Shown: piece after piece, positions 16,283 through 25,073 of the stretch
Layout of the letters: each line of letters starts with the position of its first letter
Position numbering within the stretch: the stretch's first letter is position 1
Made by a program: the position numbers and the translations under genes
DNA from: Actinacidiphila guanduensis
GTDB lineage: Bacteria > Actinomycetota > Actinomycetes > Streptomycetales > Streptomycetaceae
Length of the DNA stretch: 64,000 nt
Direction: 5' to 3'
Assembly (NCBI RefSeq): GCF_900103985.1
Contig: NZ_FNIE01000020.1
Span: 1 to 64,000, forward strand
The notes under the pieces: model-generated
Seen by the model: only the letters and a program-made list of their open reading frames with translations
Told to the model about the DNA's origin: nothing
Database searches by the model: none

Positions 16283-17302
16283 CTACGTCACACCGAAGGT
16301 CACGCGGTAGAAGCAAGAGCCCTTGCACGGCATCGTCGCCCCGTCGTCGAAGGCGTACGAATAGGCGTACGGCTCGGCCTTCTTGAAGACCTGCGTGTAG
16401 TCCACCGGCCACTTCGAGGGAACGCAGTTGTCCCGCCCTGCCCACGCCCCGCGACAGCAGTAGGTATCGCCGCCGAACGCCGCGCACGGCGGCTCGCACC
16501 CGATCACCTGCGAACCGTTCTTCGCCTGCATCGCCGCCGGGCAATCCACCGCGAAGGTGCACTTCCCCTGGTAGCAGCCGCTCGCGCTCAGCGGATCGGT
16601 GGTCGAGGTGTGCGAGATGTTGATGTACATCGGCAGGTTGGACCCGTCCACCATGCTGACGTCGTAGAAGTCCATGCCGTCGTAGGCGTTGAAGCTGAAC
16701 TCCCCCAGCGTGGTGGGGGTGGTGGGCCCGCCGCAGGTGGTGGTGCAGTCGCCGGTGAGGCAGTGGCCGGAGGCGTCGCCGGAGCATCCGGTGCGCCCCC
16801 AGATGCGGCCGCCCCAGGAGTTGCCCACCGTGACGGACGCGCTCTGGCCGGGGGCGAGGTGCGCTCCGCGCGGGTAGAGCGGGGAGTTGGTGACGACGGC
16901 CCAGAGGGTTTGCGAGGTCCGGTTGACCACGGTGATGTTGCGCATGCCGGCGGGGGCGGTCTGCTGGGCGGGGGCCTTCGCGTCCGAGCCCGTGGTGCCC
17001 TTTCCGCCGGTGTTCGCCGGTGCGGAGTGCGTGGGGGTCGCGGTCGACTTGGCCTTGTGCAGGCCCTTGGTTGCCTCGCCGGCCTCGACGGCGGGGCTGT
17101 TCGTGGTCGAAGTGACCGTGGGAGCAGGGGACTTGGTGCCGCTCGGGGCGCCGGCCGCGACGGGTGCGCCGGGGTGCCCGTCGCCGCTGCCCCGGACGGC
17201 CCAGCTGCCGAGGCCGACGAGTACGACGGCGGTCGCCACGCCCGCCACCCAGGCCGCGCGCCACCTCTGCCGGTGCGCTCTGCGCCTCTTACCGTTCGCC
17301 AT
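16283..17302 (-). CDS. membrane-anchored thaumatin-like protein
   Basis: 339 aa. A basic N-terminus and single membrane helix or uncleaved signal (about residues 15-35) lead to a Ser/Thr/Pro/Ala linker of about 85 residues and a thaumatin domain (about 120-339). The domain has roughly 14 cysteines, NSWGGRIWGRTGC and GEFSFNAYDGMDFYDVSMVDG, all thaumatin-family features. Plant homologues are PR-5 antifungal proteins, some with beta-1,3-glucan binding or hydrolysis. An extracellular role against fungi or in glucan binding is plausible but inferred. The start is uncertain: ATG 17302 has no clear RBS, and GTG 17326 is an alternative. Confidence 0.85.
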   Translation of the reverse strand: MANGKRRRAHRQRWRAAWVAGVATAVVLVGLGSWAVRGSGDGHPGAPVAAGAPSGTKSPAPTVTSTTNSPAVEAGEATKGLHKAKSTATPTHSAPANTGGKGTTGSDAKAPAQQTAPAGMRNITVVNRTSQTLWAVVTNSPLYPRGAHLAPGQSASVTVGNSWGGRIWGRTGCSGDASGHCLTGDCTTTCGGPTTPTTLGEFSFNAYDGMDFYDVSMVDGSNLPMYINISHTSTTDPLSASGCYQGKCTFAVDCPAAMQAKNGSQVIGCEPPCAAFGGDTYCCRGAWAGRDNCVPSKWPVDYTQVFKKAEPYAYSYAFDDGATMPCKGSCFYRVTFGVT

Positions 17303-17454
17303 GCCCAGGAGACGCCGGCCCGGCACCCCCGATAACGAAAACTTCAGCCCTCCCGGCGTAGGCTGCGCCCGAGTTGCCCTCGTGCGGTCCGATATGCCGC
17401 AGGAGGTGAGGCGCGCCGAGCCGTTACGGCGAGGCGAAGTCCCCTCTCTGCGGG

Positions 17455-17958
17455 TCAGGTTGCCGACTGGTCGGTGAGGAGGGATGTCGCGTAGTGGGTG
17501 ACGGAGCGGCTGTACTGGGGGAGATGGGCCGCGAGGGCGGCCAGGGCGAGGGCTGCGGCTTCGCGCGGGCGGCCGGTGTCGATCAGGGCGAGGGCGAGGA
17601 AGGCGGTGACCGCGTCGTCCAAGTGGTCGGAGCCGGCGGCCTGTTCGGCCAGGAGCAGGTCCACGCCGGCCTGGGCGTCGCCGAGCGCCCGCAGCGTGCT
17701 GGCCAGCTGGATCACGGCCTGCCGCCGGCGCCCTTCGTCGAGCCCGGCCGCCAGCGCCTTCCGGTAGAGCGGCACGGCTTCGGCCCCCTCGTCGGTGGCG
17801 TCCCGAGCGGACGCCCGCTCGAAGTACCCCAGCGGGTGCCCTTCCCCGAGCTCGGCCGCGAGCGCGTCGGCCCGCGCCCGGAACTCCCCCGCCTCCAGCC
17901 GGTCGAACTCCCCCCACAGGGCCCCGACCCGCTGCTCCCACTCACCCGTTCCATCCAT
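17455..17958 (-). CDS. TPR-like hypothetical protein
   Basis: 167 aa, predicted all-helical with TPR-like spacing (ALAAELGEGHPLGYFERASA, AVPLYRKALAAGLD, HYATSLL). No signal peptide or membrane segment. Related Streptomyces proteins are annotated tetratricopeptide proteins with no known partner. ATG 17958 follows a GGGTGGGGGG stretch. It may be a small scaffold; no function can be assigned from the neighbours. Confidence 0.75.
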   Translation of the reverse strand: MDGTGEWEQRVGALWGEFDRLEAGEFRARADALAAELGEGHPLGYFERASARDATDEGAEAVPLYRKALAAGLDEGRRRQAVIQLASTLRALGDAQAGVDLLLAEQAAGSDHLDDAVTAFLALALIDTGRPREAAALALAALAAHLPQYSRSVTHYATSLLTDQSAT

Positions 17959-18160
17959 CCCCCCACCCTCACAGACCCCCGCGCCGAAACCCAGCCCTTT
18001 CCTCGTGGGCCGCTGGGCCGGTAGGGCTCTTTCGGCTACGGGCGGCGGTGCGTCGCGAAGCCGTGAGCGGGGATGTTGATCCACTGACGCATCGGCAGCC
18101 GCCCCGATCGAGGGCGGGACGTCTTCCAGGGCGGTGCGGAACCGCCGGAGGTGGGTGCGG

Positions 18161-18679
18161 ATGAGCACGACGATGGGGACGTGGGTGCGCCGGGGCGCCG
18201 CCGTGGCCGGGACTCTCGGGGCGCTCGGCGGGTACGTGCTGCTGAGCGCCGCGGGCGCGCAAGCGGCCGGCCCGGCGCTGCCGGCGGACGTGCGGCAGGC
18301 CGCCGAGGAGCTGGGCGTGCAGGTGAGCAACGGGTGGGAGGCCGTCACGGGTCCGGCCGCCGCCGTGGAGGAGGTCCGCACCCTGGCAGCGGCGGACGGC
18401 ATCGGCACGCTGACCGCCTACACGGGGGACGGCGAGACCGGGCAGGCCATCCTGATCTTCACCGGCGACGACAGCGTCGGCGCCTTCGACATCAGCGGCG
18501 CCTCGATCCACAGCGTGGACAACGCCACCGACCAGACCTGGTACGTCTTCGACGACTCGGGCGCCCCCGACGCGAGCGTCCCCGCGAACACCTCCGCGGA
18601 CATCCCCCCGGTGGATGCCGAATTCCTCCCCCAGGGCGTCTCCCCCACCACCTCGACCACAGCCCACTTCACCCTCTGA
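18161..18679 (+). CDS. secreted or membrane-anchored hypothetical protein
   Basis: 172 aa. The N-terminus has a basic patch and hydrophobic core ending AAGAQA, a likely Sec signal peptide or anchor (about residues 10-33). The mature part is acidic and Ser/Thr/Asp-rich with no domain I recognise. ATG 18161 follows GGAGG by 10 bases. A terminator follows closely. I cannot assign a function. Confidence 0.75.
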   Translation: MSTTMGTWVRRGAAVAGTLGALGGYVLLSAAGAQAAGPALPADVRQAAEELGVQVSNGWEAVTGPAAAVEEVRTLAAADGIGTLTAYTGDGETGQAILIFTGDDSVGAFDISGASIHSVDNATDQTWYVFDDSGAPDASVPANTSADIPPVDAEFLPQGVSPTTSTTAHFTL

Positions 18680-18697
18680 CCGATCTCCCCAACGCAC

Positions 18698-18749
18698 AAG
18701 GGTGCCCCCACCCACGCGAAAACTTCCGCGGGAGAGGGGGCACCCTTTC
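18698..18749. terminator. hairpin terminator
   Basis: AAGGGTGCCCCC at 18698 pairs with GGGGGCACCCTTT ending at 18748, with a small CGC/GCG helix inside the loop. It ends the secreted-protein gene and lies just left of the island boundary. Confidence 0.85.
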
Positions 18750-18785
18750 GTGCAAAGGCTTCAGGCAAGAGCCGAAGGCCGGCTC

Positions 18786-18801
18786 ACTTCTTGCCCTGGT
18801 T
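18786..18801. repeat. putative left attachment site (att core)
   Basis: ACTTCTTGCCCTGGTT, identical to 25730-25745. Adjacent on the left is GAGCCG-AAGGC-CGGCTC, which could be the original gpmA terminator. Confidence 0.6.
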
Positions 18802-18953
18802 GTTGCGGGGGGACGTTGCCACCTGCGTCACCCCTGCTCAGACGGCCTGCCGACCACTCCCCCTCCGTCGTCGTTTGTCGCTATTGGCTACCCACGAGCG
18901 CCCTCGCACGGCCCAGCGACGGCCCAGGCCCCGCCGTGATCTACTCTCCTGTG

Positions 18954-19496
18954 ATGGACGACCCCCCTTGCTTCTGTCTCCTCTGCGCACCGCCCGCGGA
19001 AGGCCCGGCCTGGGCAGAGCGAGACAGCCAGATAGCCCAGAGCGTCACCGACCATGGCTGGCACGTCATGGGCGTGGGCGCCGGCGACGAAGCACCCGCC
19101 GACTGGGCGTACTCAATCGGACTGTGGCACACGCTGCGCAGCCCCGAGGTCTGCGTCTTCGGCTTGCCTATTCCCGTGGGTATGCCGATCGTGAATTCAG
19201 CCGGAGATGGGATCCGGGGCGGCCGACCGCTGGAACCGGATCAGCGCAGGGACGACGTGCTCAACGGCTACGAGGTCGCCGTACGGCCGGTCCACCCCAG
19301 TTGGTACCTGGACTTCTTCGGTGCCGGCGTCGACTTCTGCCAGGCCCCACCCTGGCCCGTCACGCAACTGTTCTGGCCCGACAAGTCCGGCCGCTTCCCC
19401 TGGGAGGACGGGGTGGACCACTACTGCCGCAGGAGCCAACCGCTGCTCTGGATCCAAAAGTCCGACACCGAGGGGCCGTGGTCGCAAGTCGCATAA
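18954..19496 (+). CDS. DUF4262-family protein
   Basis: 180 aa. The middle segment WAYSIGLWHTLRSPEVCVFGLP is the DUF4262 signature, a family of unknown function common in actinobacteria and on mobile elements. The N-terminus has a CFCLLC cysteine cluster. ATG 18954 is chosen; a TACTCT hexamer lies seven bases upstream and there is no RBS, so a leaderless transcript is possible. It is the first gene inside the left island boundary. Confidence 0.8.
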   Translation: MDDPPCFCLLCAPPAEGPAWAERDSQIAQSVTDHGWHVMGVGAGDEAPADWAYSIGLWHTLRSPEVCVFGLPIPVGMPIVNSAGDGIRGGRPLEPDQRRDDVLNGYEVAVRPVHPSWYLDFFGAGVDFCQAPPWPVTQLFWPDKSGRFPWEDGVDHYCRRSQPLLWIQKSDTEGPWSQVA

Positions 19497-19790
19497 GCAC
19501 CTGGCATGCCGAGGGCGTCATCTTTTGATCCGTAGCTCTGGCCGGAAGGGGCGCGGGCGGTCATACAGGTTGCGGCTGGTACGCCGAGAGGCACCGCGGT
19601 GTGGTAGTGGTTGCCGAGGTTGCGGTACTTCTCAGCTGTACAGCACAAGGAAGACGGGTGCGGCGGCCCCGTGGTGACCTCCTACGGCCCTGCGTAGGGC
19701 CTACGGGGCGCCCGGCCCGCTGTTGTTTCCCGTGGTTCCCCCTCGTTCTCCCCTCAGACGGGCACGTGGCGGGCACGCGGGGCACGCCGG
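19497..19790. other. non-coding stretch in the island
   Basis: I see no gene. Bases 19727-19784 resemble 21283-21345: both share TGTTTCCC(C)GTGG near the left and GACGGGCACG in the middle. The pattern is compatible with remnants of related 3' gene ends, perhaps integrase genes, but this is a guess. Confidence 0.35.
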
Positions 19791-20309
19791 CTACTCGTCG
19801 TCCTCGAACTCCTCGATGGCTGGGGGCAACCATGTCTGCCGTGCGCGGTCGGCCCGCCATGCCTCCTCCAATTCGGCCATTGCTGCCGGGTGCTGGCACT
19901 CGACGGTGTGCGCCGGGATCACCATGTCGTCCGGCAACGGATCGAGTCCGCTAACCCGTACCGCGATCATGGCGACCGGGTACGACGAGTGCCGTGCGGG
20001 GCGTGTCTCCACGCGCCACCGGTACCGCCGGGGTACCTCCTTGGCGCGCATGGGGACGGTCGAGAGATGCACCCACCGGGCCGCACCGGGGCACCCCTCG
20101 GGCTCGATCCACTCGACGCTTTCCGGATCGGGGTCGGGCCTGGGTGAGTCCGTTATGCCGTCGATCTCCCCAAGCTCGTTGGCCAAGCGTTGCCAACACG
20201 GGTCGCACCGCACCACACCTAGCGGTATGACCCCCCGCGCGTACGCCGGCCGCGCGGGGTCGTGGCACTCCTCGCACACAAGCTCCTGGTTGGTGCGTTC
20301 TCTCCCCAT
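19791..20309 (-). CDS. hypothetical protein with paired CxxC motifs
   Basis: 172 aa. The N-terminus has CEEC and, about 30 residues later, CDPC, a zinc-ribbon-like arrangement, followed by an acidic region with no recognised domain and an acidic end (EEFEDDE). ATG 20309 gives the whole frame and good codon bias. Similar small Cys-pair proteins are common on actinobacterial mobile elements. It has no partner in an operon. Function unknown; metal binding is inferred only from the cysteine pairs. Confidence 0.65.
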   Translation of the reverse strand: MGRERTNQELVCEECHDPARPAYARGVIPLGVVRCDPCWQRLANELGEIDGITDSPRPDPDPESVEWIEPEGCPGAARWVHLSTVPMRAKEVPRRYRWRVETRPARHSSYPVAMIAVRVSGLDPLPDDMVIPAHTVECQHPAAMAELEEAWRADRARQTWLPPAIEEFEDDE

Positions 20310-20653
20310 AGGTTCGGGTGTGAGTACATGTGCGCGGAGAGTAGTAGGGCGAGATCAAGCCCACTTTGACCTGAACTGGGACTCAGTAGTCGAAGAAGTG
20401 ACGTGGGGCCCCGCTGACCTGGGGCCTTACCAACGATCAACGCTATAACCTGCGGCTGAGCCGTCAATGGTTGTCAGCGGTGGTCGTCATTGTGCGGCCT
20501 AGGACGACCCAGAGACGACCCCGGAGGCGATAGTCCCTCATCTTGCTGGCGCCGACTCTCAATGGACTCTCTCACGGCGAATTCCGTAGTAGTCAAATGA
20601 TCACATGGGTGCCGTGTAGTCTAGGCTGGGCCAAGGTGTTAGTGGAGGTCACC
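20310..20653. other. 344-bp intergenic region of lower GC
   Basis: No gene. It contains TTGACC at 20367 and TAG-rich hexamers (TAGTCT near 20617, TAGGCT near 20622) that may form the promoter of the next gene. Confidence 0.4.
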
Positions 20654-21082
20654 GTGGAATTGGCCACTCTGTCAGGTGCCGCTCTGAAGTTCGTGACCGG
20701 AGCCCTGGGGCTCTCTCCGGCGGCTCGTCGCCGTGCCGCAATTGGTCGCGAAGTAAGGCTGCATGCCTTGCTAAAGGAACGGGATCTTTCCACGGCGGCG
20801 GAGCGAGTAGAGATCCTAGTGAACAAGCAGGTTGATGACTACTGTTCGCGCCAAGAGGAAGCTGCGAAGAGAACGTACAACTGGGGCAGCTTGATCTTGA
20901 GTGTGGTGATTGCTGCTGGATCCGCGGCTGGCATTCGGGAGTTCTGGCCCGTGCATGGATTCATGTGGATACCTGTAGTCGCGCTTGGAGTGTTGGCTCT
21001 CTTGAGTCTTCTTGGCGGAGTGGGCGCGTTTTTTACCTCCAAGCCAACAGAGCCCGAAGATTCGGCGATTCCGCAGGCATGA
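20654..21082 (+). CDS. small two-helix membrane protein
   Basis: 142 aa. A helical, charged N-terminal half (about residues 1-80) is followed by two membrane helices separated by a short loop (WGSLILSVVIAAGSAAG and FMWIPVVALGVLALLSLLG). GTG 20654 has GGAGG five bases upstream and is preferred to upstream ATGs. Codon use is clearly less GC3-biased than the backbone, supporting foreign origin. I do not recognise the family. Confidence 0.7.
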   Translation: MELATLSGAALKFVTGALGLSPAARRRAAIGREVRLHALLKERDLSTAAERVEILVNKQVDDYCSRQEEAAKRTYNWGSLILSVVIAAGSAAGIREFWPVHGFMWIPVVALGVLALLSLLGGVGAFFTSKPTEPEDSAIPQA

Positions 21083-22190
21083 TCGGGAAAATTAAGACAG
21101 TGTGGTACACACCTGTTGCGTCTGAGGTTGGTGGGGCGGCTTTGGGTGAGAGATTGAGACACCGAACCTGCTTGTTGGTGAAGACGTCATCAGCTTCATG
21201 AATCGCGGGCGATTTCGCCTAGCGTGTGCCAGCTGACCTGCGGAAACGTCCTGATGGTGGCCGCTCGCTTCGGCGCTGCTGACCACTGTGTTTCCCCGTG
21301 GGTCCCCGCCCTATTGGGCACGCGACGGGCACGCGCTGCTGGGCTCAACCCGATCCTGCGGTACCGACGAGGTTCCTGGCAGGAACGCCCAGCAGAGACG
21401 CAGCGGCCGCCGTCCGGCCACTGAACTTGATCATCAACTTCATAGCGATCACCTTGCCCCTCTTGAGTCGCTTCGTCAGATCGAAGGACGTGTTGATGGT
21501 GGTGGCAGAGATCGCGCAGAGAGCAACAAGCAAGCACAGTTCGGGGATCGAGTTCAACCCAGCAGCGACCCGATGATCTCACACACGGTTGGCCGACGTC
21601 CTTACAACAACCACCAGCGTCCCCAGCTCCCATCCCGTGTGCCGTCGGCCCGCACGTCAGTGGAGCGGGCGTGGTTCCTGGCGTCCAGGTGGAGCGCGCC
21701 ACTGTACGAACGACCTTGACGCCCTGGGCCGCGACTGCTCGGCTTGCCCGGGTCGATGGCAGGCGGGATGGGAGCACCCGCACCCCTCCCACGACGAACG
21801 CGCAGGCGCCGGCCGGGCCCGGTCCATCCCGGAGCCTGAGCGCCCCCGCCGGAGGCATCGTCTTGGCCTCGGCTGTGCGGTCCTGCCTCAAGCCCGGCTG
21901 TGCCTCGTGGGCGCGCGCGGTGTCGGCCGGGCCGAGCGGGGCGGAGACAGGAGCGGCGTCCCTCGCGGTGAGCCGGGGAGCGCGCGGCGAGCGGTAGCGG
22001 AGCCGGGGCCTTGAACCTGTAGAGAAGATTGTTACTCGCACCTTGGTCCGCGGGTCTGCGGCGTCGCCGACGCGCTCGGAAGTCCGCCGCGGAAGGTGAC
22101 TGTGATGGCTGGGCGGCTGGGCCGGAACAAGCTGGTGCATCCCTGGGCTGGCTCATGTGCTGGTTCCGGCTTCCTGCGGCCGAGCAGTGT
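21083..22190. other. 1.1-kb island stretch with no convincing gene
   Basis: Frames on both strands are broken or have poor codon bias. A 70-codon minus-strand frame at 21345-21557 begins with TTG and a hydrophobic stretch (LCLLVALCAISATT), but lacks a good RBS; it could be a small membrane peptide. The rest is probably decayed element DNA. Confidence 0.45.
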
Positions 22191-22865
22191 TCAGCGGCGG
22201 CGCCTCTCCTTTCTGTAGGCGCCGATCTCCGCGTCGAGGTCCACGACGCGGTATTCCGTGAGGCGGGTGAGGAGTTGGCTGGCCTGCATCCAGCGTGCGC
22301 GGGGGTCGTCCAGGGCGACGGAGCAGACGTCGATGGGTTCGGGGCCCAAGAGGCCGGGCTGGTGGAGGGCTCCGTACACGGCGGACAGGTGGTAGCGGGT
22401 GACGCGCAGGGCTGTGTACTGGGTGCGCGGGAACGGGCAGGCCCTGATGGACAGTTCGGCGCAGGGGAGGCAGATCGGCGGGTGGGGTGTGTCGATCGGT
22501 GCCGGCCAGGGGTCCTGCTCGTACTCGTCGGTGCCCATGAGCCACAGCACCCCTTCGGGGTCGTCCTTCATGGTGTCGCTGCACACCTGGCACAGGACGC
22601 GTTGCATGGCGCGGCGTTGGCGGATGCTGTGGACGGTGCCGAACGTCGGGCGGCCCTTGCCGGGGCTGATGCCGACACGGCGCCACAGGATGCCGTCACG
22701 GTCCCGGTCGTAGGCGTCCTCATCGGCGTAGCCCAGTCCGCTGCCCCGGGTGGTGAGCGTGACCGGCCGCCCACGCTCGGAGGACCAGGCGGTGATTAGG
22801 GGTCGAACCCGCGCTGCGGGAACACACCGACCGGCAGCGCCTCCGTACGGTGCTTCATGCCGCAC
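22191..22865 (-). pseudogene. Cys-pair hypothetical protein with an apparent 5' frameshift
   Basis: The main frame encodes about 200 residues with CQVC and CLPC pairs, a putative zinc-binding pattern, after LITAWSSERGRPVTL. Start ATG 22865 gives an odd 27-residue leader. In the neighbouring frame, ATG 22856 gives a family-like leader ending FPQRGFDP at TAA 22796-22798; adding one base to the G-run at 22799-22802 would join FDP to LITAW. I recall FNPLITAW-like junctions in related Streptomyces proteins. So this copy probably lost one base. It directly follows, and overlaps, the ATPase-like gene. Confidence 0.55.
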
Positions 22866-23427
22866 CTGCCGAAACCCGCAGAAGAGCCGTTCGACTCGCT
22901 GAGCAACTGCGGACGGCGCTTGCCGCCTCGGACTGCCGGCGCCCTCCCGGTCCGGATAAGGGGCGAGGGTCCCTCCCCGGCGTTGTTCGCTGTCCGTCCT
23001 CTGCTGGGAGCACCGCTCGTCCCCGGTCGTGGAAGAGGCGGGCGGTCACGGTGCGGCCCGCGCGGTCGCCGCGGATCTCCACATGCTGGGCAAGGGCGTT
23101 GACGACCAGGAGCCCGCGGTGGTGCGTGTCCTCCTCGTCCGGCCACGCCAGACGAGGGGCGCTCGGACTGCCTCCGGCGTCGGTGACGGAGATCTCCACG
23201 GCGTCGAAGGTGACGGCCAGGCGTAGGCGGAAGGTGCCTGCGGGCCTGCCGCTGTCGGAGTGGAGAACGGCGTTGGACGCCAGTTCGCTGACGATCACCT
23301 CGGCGTTCTCCGCGTGCGGGGAGCCACGCAGGACGGTACGGGTCCAGCGGCGTGCGCGGCCCACTTCTTCGGGTGAACCTGCGCAGGTGAGTTCCCACAT
23401 CCGATGCCTACTCGTATACTCGTCCAT
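22855..23427 (-). CDS. ATP-binding anti-sigma-factor-like protein (HATPase_c_2)
   Basis: 190 aa. The GHKL-type core includes VIVSELASNAVLHSD (N box) near residue 45, VTDAGGSPSAP (G1-like) and HHRGLLVVNALAQ (G2-like), as in the RsbW/SpoIIAB-like small kinases that abound in Streptomyces. The C-terminal 60 residues are low in complexity. Start ATG 23427 lies on a GntR-type operator (23410-23425); ATG 23400 (MWELTCAG) is a strong alternative and would put the operator upstream. Its target is unknown; it may regulate a sigma factor elsewhere or control the element. Confidence 0.75.
   Translation of the reverse strand: MDEYTSRHRMWELTCAGSPEEVGRARRWTRTVLRGSPHAENAEVIVSELASNAVLHSDSGRPAGTFRLRLAVTFDAVEISVTDAGGSPSAPRLAWPDEEDTHHRGLLVVNALAQHVEIRGDRAGRTVTARLFHDRGRAVLPAEDGQRTTPGRDPRPLSGPGGRRQSEAASAVRSCSASRTALLRVSAGAA
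23410..23425. promoter_or_regulatory. GntR-type operator 1
   Basis: ACTCGTATACTCGTCC resembles the left half of ACTCGTCTAGACGAGT, repeated in direct orientation. It overlaps the 5' end of the ATPase-like gene. Confidence 0.5.
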
Positions 23428-23473
23428 ACAAGTTGCTTTCTGCTGGTGGGCGGCTATGGAAGGGTGGTGCGGG

Positions 23474-23953
23474 CTAGATGAGTTTCACGCCGTCATGGGC
23501 GCGGACGGCCGGCGGGGACGCCGCGTCGAGTGCGTCCAGGACGCGGATCGCGTACGCCTCGTCGGCGAGTTCGGTGACTTCGTCGCGGGTGGCCCAGCGC
23601 AGGGCGCTGGTCTCGTCCCCAGTGACGGGCTGACCGTCGATCGCCTCGCAGCGGAAGACCAGGGAGACGATCAGGCCGGTCATGTTCTTGTAGACGCCGG
23701 TCAGGGTCGCCGGAAGAGCGATCTTGATGCCGGTCTCCTCCAGGACTTCACGCTGGAGCGCGTCCGGGATGGTCTCCCCCGCTTCCAGGACTCCGCCCGG
23801 TGGTTCCCAGTGGCCGTTGTCGCGGCGCCGGATCAGCAGGGCGCGGCCGGTGTCATCGACGATGACCCCGGCGACGCTCACCGAGTGGGGGCGCTCCATC
23901 GGCACGTGCGTGATCCTTCCGAACCGGTCCTCGCGGGTGGCTAGGCTTCCCAC
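23474..23953 (-). CDS. Nudix hydrolase, Pif-like
   Basis: About 159 aa with a perfect Nudix box, GVLEAGE then REVLEETGI (GX5EX7REUXEEXGU), at about residues 52-74. Nudix enzymes cleave nucleoside diphosphates linked to other groups. In the Streptomyces element pSAM2 the korSA regulator is accompanied by pif, an immunity gene with a Nudix motif; here the Nudix gene diverges from a KorSA-like GntR gene, so a Pif role is a reasonable inference. GTG 23953 is chosen; ATG 23900 (MERPHSVSVAG) is possible. A GntR-type operator lies in the shared promoter. Confidence 0.8.
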   Translation of the reverse strand: MGSLATREDRFGRITHVPMERPHSVSVAGVIVDDTGRALLIRRRDNGHWEPPGGVLEAGETIPDALQREVLEETGIKIALPATLTGVYKNMTGLIVSLVFRCEAIDGQPVTGDETSALRWATRDEVTELADEAYAIRVLDALDAASPPAVRAHDGVKLI

Positions 23954-23973
23954 CGTAGCAACAACGGTCGGCC

Positions 23974-23989
23974 ACTCGTCTAGATATCC
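23974..23989. promoter_or_regulatory. GntR-type operator 2 (Nudix/GntR divergent promoter)
   Basis: ACTCGTCTAGATATCC matches the first 11 bases of the consensus palindrome and lies between the Nudix start and the GntR ribosome site. Confidence 0.6.
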
Positions 23990-24001
23990 AAAGGAGTACC
24001 T

Positions 24002-24790
24002 GTGCCCGGTATCCCCTCCAGCACGCTCGGGGCGCTGGACCCCACGAGTGATCGTGCGGTGTTCCGCCAGATCGCCGACCAACTGCGCGACGCCATCGAC
24101 CGCGGCAAGTTCGCCGAGGGCGACAAGCTGCCCTCCGAAACGGAGCTGGTCGACCACTACGGCGTCTCGCGCATGACCGTCCGCAACTCCCTGTCGGTAC
24201 TGCAGGGCGAGGGCCTGGTGGTGTCCGAGCACGGCAAGGGCGTCTTCGTCCGCCCCCGCCCGCCCGTGCGGCGCCTGGCCTCGGACCGGTTCGCCCGCCG
24301 CCACCGCGAGCAGGGCAGGTCCGCGTTCATCGTGGAGGCCGACGCGGCGGGCAGCCACCCGAGCGTGGACAGCCTGGAGATCAAGGAGGAACGGCCGACC
24401 CACGACATCGCCGCCCGGCTCGGCGGACCCCGCAAGGTGCTGGCCCGACGCCGCCGGTACCTGCTCGACGGCCGGCCGGTGGAATTCGCCACCTCCTACC
24501 TCCCGCTGGACCTGGCGCGCGGGACCCCCATCGCCGAACCGAACCCCGGACCCGGCGGCATCTACGCCCGGCTGGAGGAACTGGGCCACCGCCTGGACCA
24601 CTTCGAGGAGGAGATCCGCGCCCGCATGCCCGCACCCGGCGAGGTCAAGACCCTCCACCTGGCCGCCGGCGTGCCCGTCATCCACCTCGTCCGGACCGCC
24701 TTCGACACCGAAGGGCGCGCCGTGGAGGTCTGCGACACCGTCATGGCTGCGGACGCGTACGTCCTGTCGTACCAACTCCCGGCGACGTGA
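24002..24790 (+). CDS. GntR/HutC-family regulator, KorSA-like
   Basis: 262 aa. N-terminal winged helix (FRQIADQLRDAI, KLPSETELVDHYGVSRMTVRNSL, GLVVSEHGKGVFV) and C-terminal UTRA ligand-binding domain (about residues 95-255). GTG 24002 follows AAAGGAG. HutC-type regulators of this kind (KorSA/TraR) repress transfer genes of actinobacterial conjugative elements through ACTCGT-type palindromes. At least five such sites surround this gene, so it is the probable master repressor of the island and of itself. Confidence 0.88.
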   Translation: MPGIPSSTLGALDPTSDRAVFRQIADQLRDAIDRGKFAEGDKLPSETELVDHYGVSRMTVRNSLSVLQGEGLVVSEHGKGVFVRPRPPVRRLASDRFARRHREQGRSAFIVEADAAGSHPSVDSLEIKEERPTHDIAARLGGPRKVLARRRRYLLDGRPVEFATSYLPLDLARGTPIAEPNPGPGGIYARLEELGHRLDHFEEEIRARMPAPGEVKTLHLAAGVPVIHLVRTAFDTEGRAVEVCDTVMAADAYVLSYQLPAT

Positions 24791-24873
24791 CAGGGCCCGT
24801 GGCCAGGGCCGATGGGGTGCGTGACGTGCGGCGGGGAGCCCGTCTCCGCCGACTCGTACACCTCAACCCGCCA

Positions 24874-24889
24874 ACTCATATAGACGAGT
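24874..24889. promoter_or_regulatory. GntR-type operator 3
   Basis: ACTCATATAGACGAGT, two mismatches from the palindrome within its left half. A further ACTCGTA half-site lies at 24852-24858. Confidence 0.65.
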
Positions 24890-24946
24890 AGCTGGGTTGT
24901 GTGGCACAGTGGAGTTCGTACCCGCTTCCCCGGGGCATCGGATCAC

Positions 24947-24962
24947 AGTCGTCTAGACGACT
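24947..24962. promoter_or_regulatory. GntR-type operator 4 (perfect palindrome)
   Basis: AGTCGTCTAGACGACT is a perfect 16-bp palindrome, followed by another AGTCGTC half-site at 24963. It lies about 110 bp before the broken small membrane gene. Confidence 0.65.
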
Positions 24963-25073
24963 AGTCGTCATGGGATGGAAGACGTGGCATTTGCATTCCA
25001 TCCAAGGCTCGTTCCAGACGAACTGGCAGTTCCCTACCCGCCGCCCCGCCGACCGAAAGGAACCCATCCGCCC

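Noticed and set aside
18786..18840. Minus-strand stretch reading QVATSPRNNQGKK as the end of a gene
   Set aside because: No gene body upstream on that strand; better explained as the displaced end of gpmA at the island boundary.
21345..21557. 70-codon hydrophobic frame on the minus strand
   Set aside because: TTG start, no ribosome site, and an equally open plus-strand frame; evidence too weak to call a gene.
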